In this document: positions 23,943 to 36,025 of the stretch, piece by piece
Layout: the number at the start of each line of letters is the position of its first letter
Position numbering within the stretch: the first letter of the stretch is position 1
DNA from: Scilla litardierei
Taxonomy: Eukaryota; Streptophyta; Magnoliopsida; Asparagales; Asparagaceae
DNA: 64,000 nucleotides
Reading direction: 5' to 3'
NCBI GenBank assembly: GCA_030789695.1
Contig: CM061141.1
Span: forward strand, 200,187,600-200,251,599
Made by a program: the position numbers and the translations under genes
Notes under the pieces: model-generated
What the model was told of the DNA's origin: nothing
Database searches by the model: none
Seen by the model: only the letters and a program-made list of their open reading frames with translations

Positions 23943-25160
23943 TGCTGGGTTTTCTGGGACCCTTAGGGCACAAAAACTCTAGTCCCGTCCTAAGTCGGAC
24001 GGAACATAGACAGAAATGCAACGGAAAAATTTTATGTTAATCTAATTAACATGCAACCCTAAGGAACCAGACCCTGTTAGCCAGGATCTCTGCCAACTTG
24101 GTGTAGATCTGACCACCCCAAGAGGGATCTAACTACTGCGAATAATTAAATGAAAACTTAAACACATACCCGGAATCTCAACCCTGGGGCAGGCGAGATG
24201 TTCTGCACCGTCTTCCGAGCTGCTCCCGTCCCACACCGAGCCGCTCCTTGAACCGCTCCCCGAACTGCTCCTCGAACCGCTCCGCATCCCGAGGCGATCA
24301 ATCCCATGTCGCCGAGCCAACCACGCGCGGAAGAAAGTTTCACGCGAGTGAAACCTTCGCCTAGATTTCGGATCTGAATCCGAACTCCGTTGCGGCTTTG
24401 CTAGAGCCCTCAAGAGTAAGGCAGAAATTTATAGAGAGATATAGAATATTTATTTTAGCCTAGATCCGTGCGTGCTCCAACATTTACGAGAGCCGCTCAG
24501 ATCTAGAGCTTGGGACGAGTTTTGAGGAGGAGAGCAGACCCCTATTTATATAGGCGGCTGACTACTCCCCTTTCTCAAAATCCGATGTGGGACTATTAAT
24601 TTGAGTTAATCAAAATCAAGTTAGTTTGCACTTCACAAAGTGCAAACTTCCGTGAATTTTAACTCACTCACCGTTGAGCTTCATGATTGATACAACCTAT
24701 CAATTCGAAGGGTGTTCAACGGTGAACGCGTAGGAAAAAACGGCTCGTCAATCCGAGTCCGTTTGACCCTTCAAACAATTGTCCAAAGATAGCCAAAAGT
24801 CATGTTTCTCTTAGAAACGTAGCCGTCAAGAAAATCCCAGGTTTCAAAAACCCTAACCAGAAAATTCGGGCTTGGTGGGCCTCCATTTTCGCAGGTTTCA
24901 GCCCAACAGTTTGGGCTGACTTGTTTTGGCTATAACTTGTGCATTTGGACTCCGTTTTTGACGCGGTTTGAACCTGCGTTTAGAGCGGGACGATCCCGTC
25001 ATCTAGGTAACCTTTTCAACGCATTTATTTAATTAAATATAGTCTTAAATAATTTAAGACATATTTAATCTCTTTTGCATCAAATGCAAAATAGTCCATA
25101 TCTAAGCTTAAATTATCATTTGCATCAAATACAAATGATCCGAGGGCATATTCCTCTACA
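23943..25160 (-). repeat. Nested element 3' LTR
   Basis: Adjacent to the PPT. Differs from the other LTR at two sites that I saw: GGCGATC/GGAGATC (24293 versus 30548) and ATAGAGAG/ATAAAGAG (24433 versus 30688). TATA box CTATATAAATAG at 24553-24542. Confidence 0.93.
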
Positions 25161-25171
25161 TCTCCCACTTG
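25161..25171 (-). other. Nested element polypurine tract
   Basis: Sense CAAGTGGGAGA directly abuts the 3' LTR start TGTAGAGG. The same block, extended to GAGTGCAAGTGGGAGATGT, recurs 1.14 kb further inside near 26305-26323. Confidence 0.8.
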
Positions 25172-26304
25172 CACTCAGGATCATTTATCCCGAATGCAGG
25201 AGATGATTTTTGCAAACATCTTTTGCAATACTTTATCCCTTGCATCAAATGCAAATTATTCTCCCTAACTAATTTCTACCCATTACTAGACGAAGAATCG
25301 CACTCTGTGTGAGACCCTACAGCCTGACCCTTACAACAGGTTGGGCTCGAAGCCCTATACGGCAGTGACCACGAGCAGTGGCTGCCGTCCCTGCTTCAGG
25401 AATCATCATTATGTGGTTAACTCATTGACATGAGTATTGTCGGGACCACCCTGACTGTTTCTGTGATGAATTCCGCAGTTATAGTCTCTTCGTCTAAACT
25501 ATGTCGTGTAGATCAAGTCTAGGGTACGGTTAAACTGTCAACCCCAATAACTTGACTCCGGTTAGTTTCTATCAATCTTTAGTCAAATCATGTTGGACTT
25601 GTTCCAACATACTCTGGCCAGAGTTTTTACCAAAGATCGAACTAACCCTACGACACTAACTCCCATTGACCGGGAGAGACGAATCCTCTCTTGGTCATTA
25701 CTCTCCTCATACGCTTCAAGTGTCACCCAATCAAAGACCTTTCGACGCGGCTTGCCTCGAAGCTAGGTCATTTGATCTAAGTGGCACCGTTCACGCACAG
25801 GTTCGTCAAAATGACCTCAAGTCAAAAGACCAACTAGCCTATCATCACTCAGAGTCATCATTGACAGAATGGTCAATATAACCATATGATAACTCTTGTG
25901 GATCGTTCAGTGAACTCATTCTCTAATGAGCACCTGTGTCTTGTCAACGAATTCTCCAAGTCAAGCGATCATGAGATCATCGCCACCGCTATACGGTGAA
26001 GACTAAGACACAATGGTCTATCCGATGTTTCGATATCCTAGTCTCGAAACATCTATGACCACGAACCCTTTTTAGACTTATGCTACAGACGGTCAAACAT
26101 TTATCCATGATCGAGATACTCATCTCGATACCTGTTTGACCTTGCATAAAGTCTTAGGACTTTACCTAAGTTAATATCTAATGTTAACTACATTATAACA
26201 TAACTTAGATAAATTTTTACCAAACAGCTTACTGTTATTTCGAACAAGATGTTTGTGCTATGCACACATGAAGATAGATAGCCTCGAGGGTATCATCTCT
26301 CAAC
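25172..26304. other. Noncoding stretch between two PPT copies
   Basis: No ORF or known domain. This 1.1-kb stretch separates the PPT at the LTR from an inner PPT copy that lies next to the RNase H remnant, so it looks like an added 3' region. Confidence 0.5.
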
Positions 26305-26340
26305 ATCTCCCACTTGCACTCAGGCCCATTTATCTCGGTA

Positions 26341-26430
26341 TCTCATACCGTTTTTACACATAAGTTTTCCCGACTTCATGTGGTAGAGCCTTCATGAGTG
26401 GATCTGCTAAAACCGTCTACATTATAGACT
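26341..26430 (-). pseudogene. Remnant of Copia RNase H C-terminus
   Basis: The minus strand reads TVLADPLMKALPHEV (about 26411-26366), matching the conserved ADPLTKxLP end of Copia polyproteins. A stop lies immediately upstream. The inner PPT copy follows within 60 bp, the normal order for Copia. The rest of pol is not recognisable in 26430-28600. Confidence 0.7.
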
Positions 26431-28674
26431 TAAGGGTTTCTATGTTTAGACCAACCATTTGAATCTCATTCAAATAATTCATTTGGTCTTTCAGAATCCA
26501 TAATATTTTAATTTACTTGGATCTTATCCAATTCATCGTACCTTACGATAATCATTTAAATTAGTTACTGGTCATTTCAAATGGCTCATATTTATTTCTG
26601 ATAAAGAATCAAACTCTTTTGATCACTTTGTCAAAATATATGTTCCATCCCTTTGATGCCTCACATGTAATTTACACACTCCCACTGACCTTGAAAATTA
26701 TCTGGTTAATTCATATAAGTTGGTCCGTCTAAATCATATTTAGAAAAAACGAACTTGTAAGTGAATGCTCCAATTTTCAGGGTCAACTTAAGCGTTTACA
26801 TCGAGTTTGGTCCGGGTAGTTCTGTACATCTGCTGGTGGAAAACGGTTTCATTATAATCCGTTTTATAGGAATTAGTATGGAAAAACCGTTCTCGACCAA
26901 CATGATTGCACTTCCCTATTTTCCTTTTCTGCACCAATCTTTCAACTTAAAGATTTACTTGCAGTAAGTGAGGAAACATTTTCCTTGGGCACGTAAACTA
27001 AATTCCAAAATTTATTTACGCACACGGACCTATTCTGGTTGCATCAAGTTTTTAAATCGGAGTTACTTCTCCGAATTTCATCCCGGAAGTTGACTAAGTC
27101 ATCATCAGTTATGATGTCTAACTCGACTCTTCGTCTCACGAGATTCGAGTAATTATACAACTTCCTAATGTTTGATTTAATGAATATCTTATTGATAATG
27201 TCCTCATAGAACATTATCAAAACCTAGGCATTACTATCTGGGACTTAACCCAGAGGAAGGACTTAACTCAGAGTCACTTGTTATGGACCGCACCGAGTCT
27301 AACTAAGTGTGATTCATACCATTTAACACACTGATGTGTTAACAGACTTGACCTGAGAGAAAATCACATTTTCTTTTAATTACACAAGATTTTATGTAGC
27401 TAAGTATTTAACCATTCGATCTAATCGAATCAGTTTAAATACTTTTGTCTTTTCGTTCTTTATTTTTTCAGACTTGTGTTTCATCAAGAACACGTGTCTT
27501 AATAAAATATACGAATAACTTATTTTGGTTGATCTAGACTCGGGTACATCAGTATGTACCAGACTGAGTTCGACAACTCATTTTCCCACTGTCTTACAGA
27601 TGGGTTTTGGCCAATTTTATCTAAGAGGATAAGACTCACAAGTGTCCGTAGACTTCATAATACGAGAGGTCAGACCCCTCTTTATGTGACTTGTGAAACT
27701 TAGTCTCTCGATACGGCCTAGTCTATTTTACCATATAAGTTTGCTACTATCTTGTGTATTTATATATTAACATTTAATATATATATATATAGTTATTACA
27801 AATTACTTAACACAAAACATTGCTTCCGAAGCAAGGTGACGACATTCGTCCAAAAAATGTGTTAGACGTTTTTGTATAACTATTTATTCTGAAATCGTGA
27901 CATCAAAATATATCACATTTTCATTTCCTCCTACTTATGCCTTTACTAATGATAAATTAAACTAACTTTCTCAATTGACTTTCCGGAGTGCCTTCTTCCT
28001 TTTCTAAATCACATTTAGATATTAATTAACCCAACACAAATAGCTATGCAAGCATCTTATGTATCCAAACGCTTGAGCTTTGCAATCTCGAGTTTAGCTC
28101 AAGAAGTTGCTTGTCTCAAGATCCGGTTGGGATACATAGTCTTGCACCACTCATGCACTCGTATTCGACTCAAACGGTTTGATCGAATTTTCGAACTTTG
28201 CGGATCGGAATTGTTTGTCCATACAACCTTGAGGGTAGCTCGACAAGTTGTAGGGAGAAACATACTTCGAATATCCTATATGTTCAAGCTGCCTCATATA
28301 GAGAAGAGTGACATGTAGCTTAATTTATTTGTTGGACCCAGAACTTAATGAAATCATATTTCTTAAGTCTGTTCTTTAGAAGGTCATTTAATGTCAACGA
28401 GAATATGGTTTAATTGCATCAATTAGAATTTAACTTGATATTCAATCAATCAACTATTTGACCAGTTAACTTATTCCAATATTATATTTTGATTCCTTCG
28501 GTAAACATAGTCTTGCCCTAGTTTTTGCATATGTTCAATATTAAATATAGGTAGATTGGCTTTCATCTATCTATATCCTCCCACTATTTTTACGATCGTT
28601 TTAAAGCTTAATAACGAACGATTTAATCGAATTTAAAAATTAGTGAAAGAGGGATCCAATCATCCCGAACCTCA

Positions 28675-28975
28675 CAACCTTGAGGAGACTCACCAAGTTG
28701 ATTGGTTCCATGACTGGTAGACTAACTCTTGGTCAATCACATCACATGTGATTCCCTGTCGATTTTTACCCACAGTCACTTATGATCTTGAGGAGACTCA
28801 ACAAATCATAATGACTGGTCTAGTCAGACCCTTGATTTCGTGTCCAGATTTGACTTAAATTGATACTCGAGGAGACCCGACGCATCGATTTGGGTCAAGT
28901 CTAGACTACATCACATGTATGTTGGAGTTTGTTCCTTAAAGAAAAAACAAGTCACAGCTTGAGGAGACTCAACAA
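28675..28975. repeat. Spaced CTTGAGGAGACTCAACAA motif
   Basis: Four copies of an 18-bp word occur near 28679, 28792, 28872 (variant CTCGAGGAGACCCGACGC) and 28960, at intervals of about 80-115 bp. A looser copy (CTTGAGGGTAGCTCGACAA) lies at 28230. The word has a small inverted repeat, GAG...CTC. No ORF spans them. Confidence 0.7.
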
Positions 28976-29639
28976 CTATAATTGTCTTCTTTGAGTTACC
29001 AAGCTCCAAAATCAAGGAGGGATACGAATTAATCTTTAATAAGATTTATAACGCATTGACTAGATATAGTCCAGGGTGTCATACAATCATGATTCGCGAC
29101 ATTGCGGTCCAGCGGAACACAGCCAGGGAATTGACTAAGCCAGGATCACTGCCCCTTGTACTAGCAAGGGTTGACCCAGAACTCTTAGCCAAGCACATTG
29201 ACTGGATCATGGTCCATTGAATGAAGCTTGTCATTTTTGTATGTGTGCCATAGACTAAACAGCTTTTATTAACAACTAATTAATCCTATCAACTAGTTGC
29301 ATCCTTAAATTCAAAATTTTAGGATTTGTTTAATAACTTTTATTAAGTCCTTATCAACTATAAGGTTCACGTGCTATCCTAATCATTATTAGGATTTTAA
29401 TAAATTTTATTAACAACGCTAAAAGCGAAGTCCTTTAATGAAAATTAATTATTACAATTAGAATTACAAATTCATTAAAGGGACTACCCTAATCAGGAAT
29501 TAGGTCTTGAAGTGTTGTTAATATTTTATTAAAACACAGCATGTCATTAAAATTCAAGTAATAAATTTTAATCATTATTTAATGGCTAACCTAAAGGGTT
29601 GTCTTGTGTTATCAAATAAGGGACAAGAAGACATAGCCA

Positions 29640-30125
29640 TTAAAAATTTACACTAATTTTATCGCATAAAAAGTGTACAACTATTTAACAATTAAATAGA
29701 CTAAAGTTTATCGCATAAACAATTTTAGCATGCATACTTAAATTTAACATTTAAATTTAAAAATACGATTTTTAAAACATTTTATTTTATCTCATAAAGT
29801 AAAAGCTTGTTTAAAAAATCATAACATTTGCATGCTACTTTAAAATATTTATCGCATAAAAATTTTAAACTTTTAAAATCAGTTTTTAAAAATATCTTAT
29901 AAATTTAAAACATCATTTAAAAAATTCCATGTTTAAAATTTATCACATAAAATTTTAAACAACATTTTAAACTTATCGCATAAAGTTTTAAAGCTTTAAA
30001 ACAATTTTAAAATTTATCACATAAATTTAAAAATTCCATTTTAAAACTTTCATGTTTAAAATTTATCATATAAAATTTTTAAACAAAAAAAAATTTAAAT
30101 TTATCGCATAAATTTAAAGAAAACA
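29640..30125. repeat. Array of TTTATCGCATAAA palindromes
   Basis: At least nine copies of TTTATCGCATAAA or close variants (CGC replaced by CAC, CTC or CAT) occur from 29659 to 30115 at irregular spacing. Each is a five-base inverted repeat around a three-base centre. They lie in the leader, just downstream of the PBS on the sense strand. Confidence 0.8.
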
Positions 30126-30184
30126 TTTTTCTGTAAAAGCATTCAAATAATAAATTCGCAGTCCTAGATCAGCATACAGAGATG

Positions 30185-30196
30185 GCTCTGATACCA
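30185..30196 (-). other. Nested element primer binding site
   Basis: Sense TGGTATCAGAGC, one base inside the 5' LTR end (CCCAGCA). Confidence 0.9.
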
Positions 30197-30197
30197 A

Positions 30198-31415
30198 TGC
30201 TGGGTTTTCTGGGACCCTTAGGGCACAAAAACTCTAGTCCCGTCCTAAGTCGGACGGAACATAGACAGAAATGCAACGGAAAAATTTTATGTTAATCTAA
30301 TTAACATGCAACCCTAAGGAACCAGACCCTGTTAGCCAGGATCTCTGCCAACTTGGTGTAGATCTGACCACCCCAAGAGGGATCTAACTACTGCGAATAA
30401 TTAAATGAAAACTTAAACACATACCCGGAATCTCAACCCTGGGGCAGGCGAGATGTTCTGCACCGTCTTCCGAGCTGCTCCCGTCCCACACCGAGCCGCT
30501 CCTTGAACCGCTCCCCGAACTGCTCCTCGAACCGCTCCGCATCCCGAGGAGATCAATCCCATGTCGCCGAGCCAACCACGCGCGGAAGAAAGTTTCACGC
30601 GAGTGAAACCTTCGCCTAGATTTCGGATCTGAATCCGAACTCCGTTGCGGCTTTGCTAGAGCCCTCAAGAGTAAGGCAGAAATTTATAAAGAGATATAGA
30701 ATATTTATTTTAGCCTAGATCCGTGCGTGCTCCAACATTTACGAGAGCCGCTCAGATCTAGAGCTTGGGACGAGTTTTGAGGAGGAGAGCAGACCCCTAT
30801 TTATATAGGCGGCTGACTACTCCCCTTTCTCAAAATCCGATGTGGGACTATTAATTTGAGTTAATCAAAATCAAGTTAGTTTGCACTTCACAAAGTGCAA
30901 ACTTCCGTGAATTTTAACTCACTCACCGTTGAGCTTCATGATTGATACAACCTATCAATTCGAAGGGTGTTCAACGGTGAACGCGTAGGAAAAAACGGCT
31001 CGTCAATCCGAGTCCGTTTGACCCTTCAAACAATTGTCCAAAGATAGCCAAAAGTCATGTTTCTCTTAGAAACGTAGCCGTCAAGAAAATCCCAGGTTTC
31101 AAAAACCCTAACCAGAAAATTCGGGCTTGGTGGGCCTCCATTTTCGCAGGTTTCAGCCCAACAGTTTGGGCTGACTTGTTTTGGCTATAACTTGTGCATT
31201 TGGACTCCGTTTTTGACGCGGTTTGAACCTGCGTTTAGAGCGGGACGATCCCGTCATCTAGGTAACCTTTTCAACGCATTTATTTAATTAAATATAGTCT
31301 TAAATAATTTAAGACATATTTAATCTCTTTTGCATCAAATGCAAAATAGTCCATATCTAAGCTTAAATTATCATTTGCATCAAATACAAATGATCCGAGG
31401 GCATATTCCTCTACA
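30198..31415 (-). repeat. Nested element 5' LTR
   Basis: Same length as its partner and nearly identical. TATA box at 30808-30797. Bounded by the PBS on one side and the target duplication AAACC on the other. Confidence 0.93.
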
Positions 31416-32872
31416 AAACCTTCACAAGATCAAATCATACATGCAATGACAATAGTGAATCCCACAACCCGGGATCACAACCTTCTCTCACAACCGAGAG
31501 AATCAATAAGCAATATAAACAAGTTTATAATGAAATAAACAATCTTACCACAAAATCCTATACCTTGAGTTTTCTTACCAAATAGGTGCAAGGAGGGATT
31601 TGAGGAAGATGAAGTCACCAAGACCTAGCACCAAAGAAATGACCAGCAATGGGTGCCTAGGAGTGATTTGGAGACTTGAATCAAGCTAGAGCTTGAAGGG
31701 CTCACCAAGAACAAACTTCTCTCAAGATGGATTCTAGATCTAGAAAGTGAGAGAATGGATTTCTTGTGAGGAAGAGAGCTTTGGAAATGAGTGAGAATGG
31801 CTATCTCTTTCAATCTCAATGAATCTCTTAATGGCAGCTCTAACCTAGAGAGAAATGACCTAGGTTCGTATTTATACGGTCCCATAAAAACAAGTTAGGT
31901 CAAGTCACAACGGATAGAAATCTGAGGCAACTAGTCGGTCAAAGAACAACCACTGACCGACTAGTTCATCAACTAGTCGGTCAGTCAAACAACATGGACC
32001 GACTAAGTGAAGAACTGAGAAGAGATAGAAATTCAGACCTAGAAATCTAGTCGGTCCAAGAAGACTTTCTGACCGACTAGTTTCACAACTAGTCGGTTAG
32101 TCAGTGAACGTAGACCGACTAAGCGGCAAAAACAAATAGGCTGAATACAAAATGACTTAGTCGGTCCAAGAACAAAAGTTGACCGACTAGATTATCAACT
32201 AGTCGGTCACCAAACGTTCTTAGACTGACTAACGATAAACAGTAGCTTAGGAGAAATTTGGCATGTACAGTAAATCACAACTAGTCGGTCAAAGAAGCAT
32301 CACTGACCGACTAGTTCACAAACTAGTCGGTCGGTGAGTCAACGTAGACCGACTAACTGTAAACAGTACTGAACAAGAAAAGATTAACTCACACTAGTCG
32401 GTCCAAGAAGCTTTACTGACCGACTAGATCACCATCTAGTCGGTCAGTACTTCTTGTACCAACTAACATGCACGAATAAGTCTGAATCGAAGCGCGATGC
32501 TTCGAGGAAGTTAGAATGGACTTTAACTAAGATCCTAGAGCTACGATATGAGCGATATGAAGATAGAATCGTAAGATATACTCAAGGATTAACATTCTAT
32601 AGATCGAAGCTAAAAGACTATAAATAAAACCTTAATGAATGGTCTTCGAGAGCTTCGATTAATTCTTCATGACTTCCAAAACGGTCCAAGAGCTTCAACG
32701 AAGCTTTAGGCAATGAATAAGAGCTTTGAGAAGTCTTGAGATGTCGCTTTGATTGTTCTCGTGAATTTGGCGACGATCTCCAATACTGCGCTCACAAATT
32801 GTTAGTTCATGAATTATTTATGTTTGCTCATCATCAAAAAAAATCCGGGGAGTCCAATATTCAACACCTCAT

Positions 32873-33601
32873 ATGTCGCCATTTTCCACCTCCTTGACCG
32901 CTTGTCAGCATCGACGAGCCACTCTCCCTTTGACGATGAAGCTCGCAAGCCCAGCTCCTGTCCATTTGCCCGAACGCACCTCTGACCTCTACCCGCCGCA
33001 CGGGTCTCCCTCAGCCCAGTTGCACCGACGTCGACCTCCGGCGCTCCTGCCATCCATCCGCCCAACACACGCTCCGACAACGCCGCAGGACTCAGCCTCT
33101 CCCCGCCAACTTTGCCCAGCCTAAATACCCATCAACTCTCCAACCCCGTTTCCCCGAGTCCAAACCCAGTGCCCTGAACCCTCCGAACTTCGACTAACCC
33201 CCTCTCCCTGGCCTCACGAACCCAGCGCCACTTTGCCGACGGCCTCTCCCTCACGTTCCACGAGGCTGCTGCTTCAGACCCATCCCTCCGAGCACCCACC
33301 GGCACTGCCTCAACCCGACAGCCCCGACCCACATCAGCCTCTCATCCGACCACCTCCCTCGAGCCTCACCCAGGCTCGATCATGCCGAACACCTCTCTAC
33401 CCCATCACCGCATCTTCCTCCCTCTCCACGACATCTCCAAACTCACAGCGTTCTGTTCCGGTGCCAACTTTGTCGCGTCTTCATTCTCACCAGCCGTCAG
33501 TTCCGCCGGCCTTCCACCCTCTAAACTGCCTGCAACCCAGGAGATCGCCGCCTTCCCCTCTTGCTTCCCTATCTCCAGTGCTTCCAAGCTACTCCGTGTA
33601 A
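32873..33601 (+). other. C-rich shared ORF in LTR1 (uncertain)
   Basis: From ATG at 32873 (MSPFSTSLTACQHRRATLPL) the frame is open for 243 codons except for one TAA at 33122-33124. The product is rich in Pro, Ser, Arg and Leu with no known domain. LTR2 has the same frame open from 57252. The sequence is C-rich and poor in stops, so an open frame may arise by chance. It overlaps the Sirevirus target site at its start. Confidence 0.25.
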
Positions 33602-33954
33602 ACCAAACCGCCACAAACACAGCTCCTCTCGACATCGCCCATCGACAATCCTCCCCTCTCCTCTTCAGCCTCTCCGACCAAAACCTCTCCCATCTCAACA
33701 GTCAGCCCTCACCTCCGAGCAGTGCCCTCCGCCTCTTCTTCCTTCCACGACTTCAAAACGCCTCGGCCTCCTTCCCTCTCCCTCCTCCTTCGCCGGTACC
33801 GGGGACACCGGCACTGACGTTGCCTCCGCCCGATAGCTCGCAACGCCACCAAGCAACCCGGACGACAAACCACTATTCGCCATCGCATTATCCACCGTTG
33901 CAGCCGCCTCTGTCCGCCGCCTCGCGCCATTGTCCCGCCACTGTCTGGAGCTGA

Positions 33955-35189
33955 AGACACTGCTCCCGTCTATAACGAAACAAGGACGAAGCTGTGAGTC
34001 GAATTGCTAAGTTATTATCATGCTATCATGTTCTGTAGTTAGCATGCATGTAGGTAGATTAGTATATATAAAGTCAGTGTGTTATAATACTGGTCAGTAA
34101 GATAATTTATAAACCATGATGTTAGTATATTAGTTCACAAGATTAAGCCAGTAAGTTATAACATAAATAAGTTTAATGTTGGTATAATTTTATTATTATC
34201 AGTATATTAAATCAGCAAGTACTAAGTTTAATAACTTAGCTTATACTGCTAGTTCCTATATGAACAATGTCCCATTTTATAATGGTGTACCCTAGTATTT
34301 GTACCATAGGGTAGAGGTAAATGACAGTGTATGGTAGTAATGTTATTTTACTTTTATATTTATGTATATATATATATCCAAACAGTACGATTTATACGTA
34401 AGTTCATTAATGTATCAGAAACTATTTAAAGTTACAACATATATGTTATAAGTTAGGGTTAAAATGGTTAGTTAATTCCTTAACTTGATGTTTTAGCAAA
34501 TTCATTAACACAGATCGAATCATGCCTTTCACCATGATCACATGGGCACCATGAACGCTTCTTTCAGGCAAGTGTGCATTTTGCAACCTTTTTAAATATT
34601 GTTACAATTAACTGCTACGTCAAGAATTGCTAGTTTTACTTTATGTCATGTTGCACATCATACTCTTACACTCTTGATTAAATGGTATTTGATGGAATAC
34701 GTATTGATGGAACATATTGACGAAAAGGAATATCTGGAAATCATGAAATTGTGAATTCGTGCGCCCAAGAGGCGAAATCGTGAACTCGTGTGATATAACT
34801 AGGCTGCCTCGTGCTCCAGCACAAATCGTGGTGTCATGTGAGTTGACAAACTTGTGCTTGTAATATGGATTAGGCGGGATCGTGTTCAAGCAGAACACTT
34901 GGGTGGGGTAGTCCAATGTAGTAGAGGCTAGAATGCTAGATTGCACTTTATTGGTGAACTTTACCGACACCTGGCCGGGTCGGTGAGTATAGAGCCATGG
35001 GTAGCTTCCGTTGGCTTGTGTGTAATGCTTCTTACTTCCCCCTCAGACATTGGGATTTTCACTGGGCACCCTTGATTGATTGTCACGTTATTTTACTCCG
35101 GTTGTTACTATTGAGGATTGCGTACTCTGCTAGTTACTCCTACCTTGTTCGTGTACTAATACCATGCTTATTGACGTACACACTACACT
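33955..35189. other. LTR1 noncoding part
   Basis: AT-rich LTR sequence. A (TA)n tract near 34362-34376 marks the place where LTR2 took a hairpin/Helitron insertion. No gene supported. Confidence 0.5.
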
Positions 35190-35470
35190 TTCCTTGCGAC
35201 GCTTGTTGCTGTACACACTAGACTTGTCATGCTTACTGCTGTACACACCAACTTGCCATGCTTACTGTTGTACACACCACACTTGCCATGCTTATTGTTG
35301 TACACACTACACTTGTCATGCTTATTACTGTACACACCACACACTTACCATGCTTATTAATGTACACATTACACCTTGCCATGTTCGCTACTTTGCACTC
35401 TACACTTCGCTTGCTCATTGCTTTGCACACTACACTTGCCATGCCACTGTTTGTGCACTACGCTTGACGT
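35190..35470. repeat. 35-bp minisatellite in LTR1
   Basis: About eight imperfect units built on ACTTGCCATGCTTATTG-TTGTACACACCAC, period about 35 bp. The matching part of LTR2 is beyond the window. Confidence 0.75.
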
Positions 35471-36025
35471 GCTCATATGTTTCTTACGCTGCCATGCTTT
35501 AACTATTGTAATTTCTATTTCGTCACTCATTTTGCCATGAAATGGTTTTTTGAAAACCTTGCCGAGGGTCAACCTTCTTAATACTTTAATCTTGCCGAGC
35601 AACCCTCGATGACGTATATTTCTTGTCTTGTGAAATATACGTCAGGTATTAGACAGGTTTGCAGAGGAGTTTGCTTAATGACTGAGCAGGTTGATCAGGA
35701 GTGCCTTGTCACTGAGTTTACCCGCTGAGAAGCTTCGTACCCTCGCAGCATCTTTGTACCTATTACTCTTTCCAATATTTGTATGGGCTTTAGACCCTCT
35801 TTTCATTTCATACACTGTTGTAATCATTCTGAGACTTGAGATTGTAATTAATTAAATTATCTGTGTTGTTTGAGTTGCATGCAAGAATCTACAAGTTGTT
35901 ATCACATACGCTTAATGTGCTTAAACCAAGGAGGAAGAAAGGAAAAAGTACTCCTTCTTGTTTTAAGCACATGCGGACCCGCGCGCGTCCTCGTTCCCAA
36001 GTATAATGAGAAGCGGGGCGTGACA

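Larger units (their letters stand above)
23943..31415 (-). mobile_element. Young non-autonomous Copia-like LTR element
   Basis: Two 1218-bp LTRs (23943-25160 and 30198-31415) start TGTAGAGGAATATG and end GAAAACCCAGCA on the minus strand. Target duplication AAACC at 23938-23942 and 31416-31420. A PBS matching initiator tRNA-Met follows the right LTR and a PPT precedes the left one. The 5-kb inside (25161-30197) has no long ORF; a Copia RNase H end is the only coding trace. It resembles a LARD-type derivative that depends on proteins of a related Copia element. Confidence 0.93.
12887..32866 (-). mobile_element. Sirevirus-type Copia retrotransposon
   Basis: Complete minus-strand element with target duplications CCTCA at 12882-12886 and 32867-32871. 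Order from the 5' end: 5' LTR (23641-32866, interrupted), PBS, gag, pol, palindromic motif array, env-like gene, multiple polypurine tracts, 3' LTR (12887-14638). The env-like gene after pol, repeated PPTs and palindromic LTR motifs are Sirevirus traits. Its net length without the nested element is about 12.5 kb. It sits in LTR1 of the large Gypsy-like element. Confidence 0.93.
23641..32866 (-). repeat. Sirevirus 5' LTR, split by nested element
   Basis: LTR segments 23641-23942 and 31416-32866 flank the nested element at 23943-31415. Without it the LTR is 1748 bp and very similar to the 3' LTR. The nested insertion is confined to one LTR, so it occurred after the Sirevirus integrated. Confidence 0.93.
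11523..36025 (+). mobile_element. Gypsy-like 5' LTR (LTR1), interrupted
   Basis: Starts TGTAACGACCTGTTTTTAGC and ends GGGGCGTGACA, ends typical of plant Gypsy LTRs of the Tekay/Del kind. Removing the MITE with its AT flanks and the Sirevirus leaves about 4.0 kb: 11523-11907, 12433-12886 and 32872-36025. The same segments recur in the same order in LTR2 (36450-36836, 56801-57909, 59993-60820), which proves they were once continuous. The part from 32880 to 33960 is C-rich, and a 35-bp minisatellite lies at 35190-35470. Confidence 0.8.

Noticed and set aside
28046..28318. 90-codon plus-strand ORF in the young element as a gene
   Set aside because: No family resemblance, wrong strand for the element and a length expected by chance.
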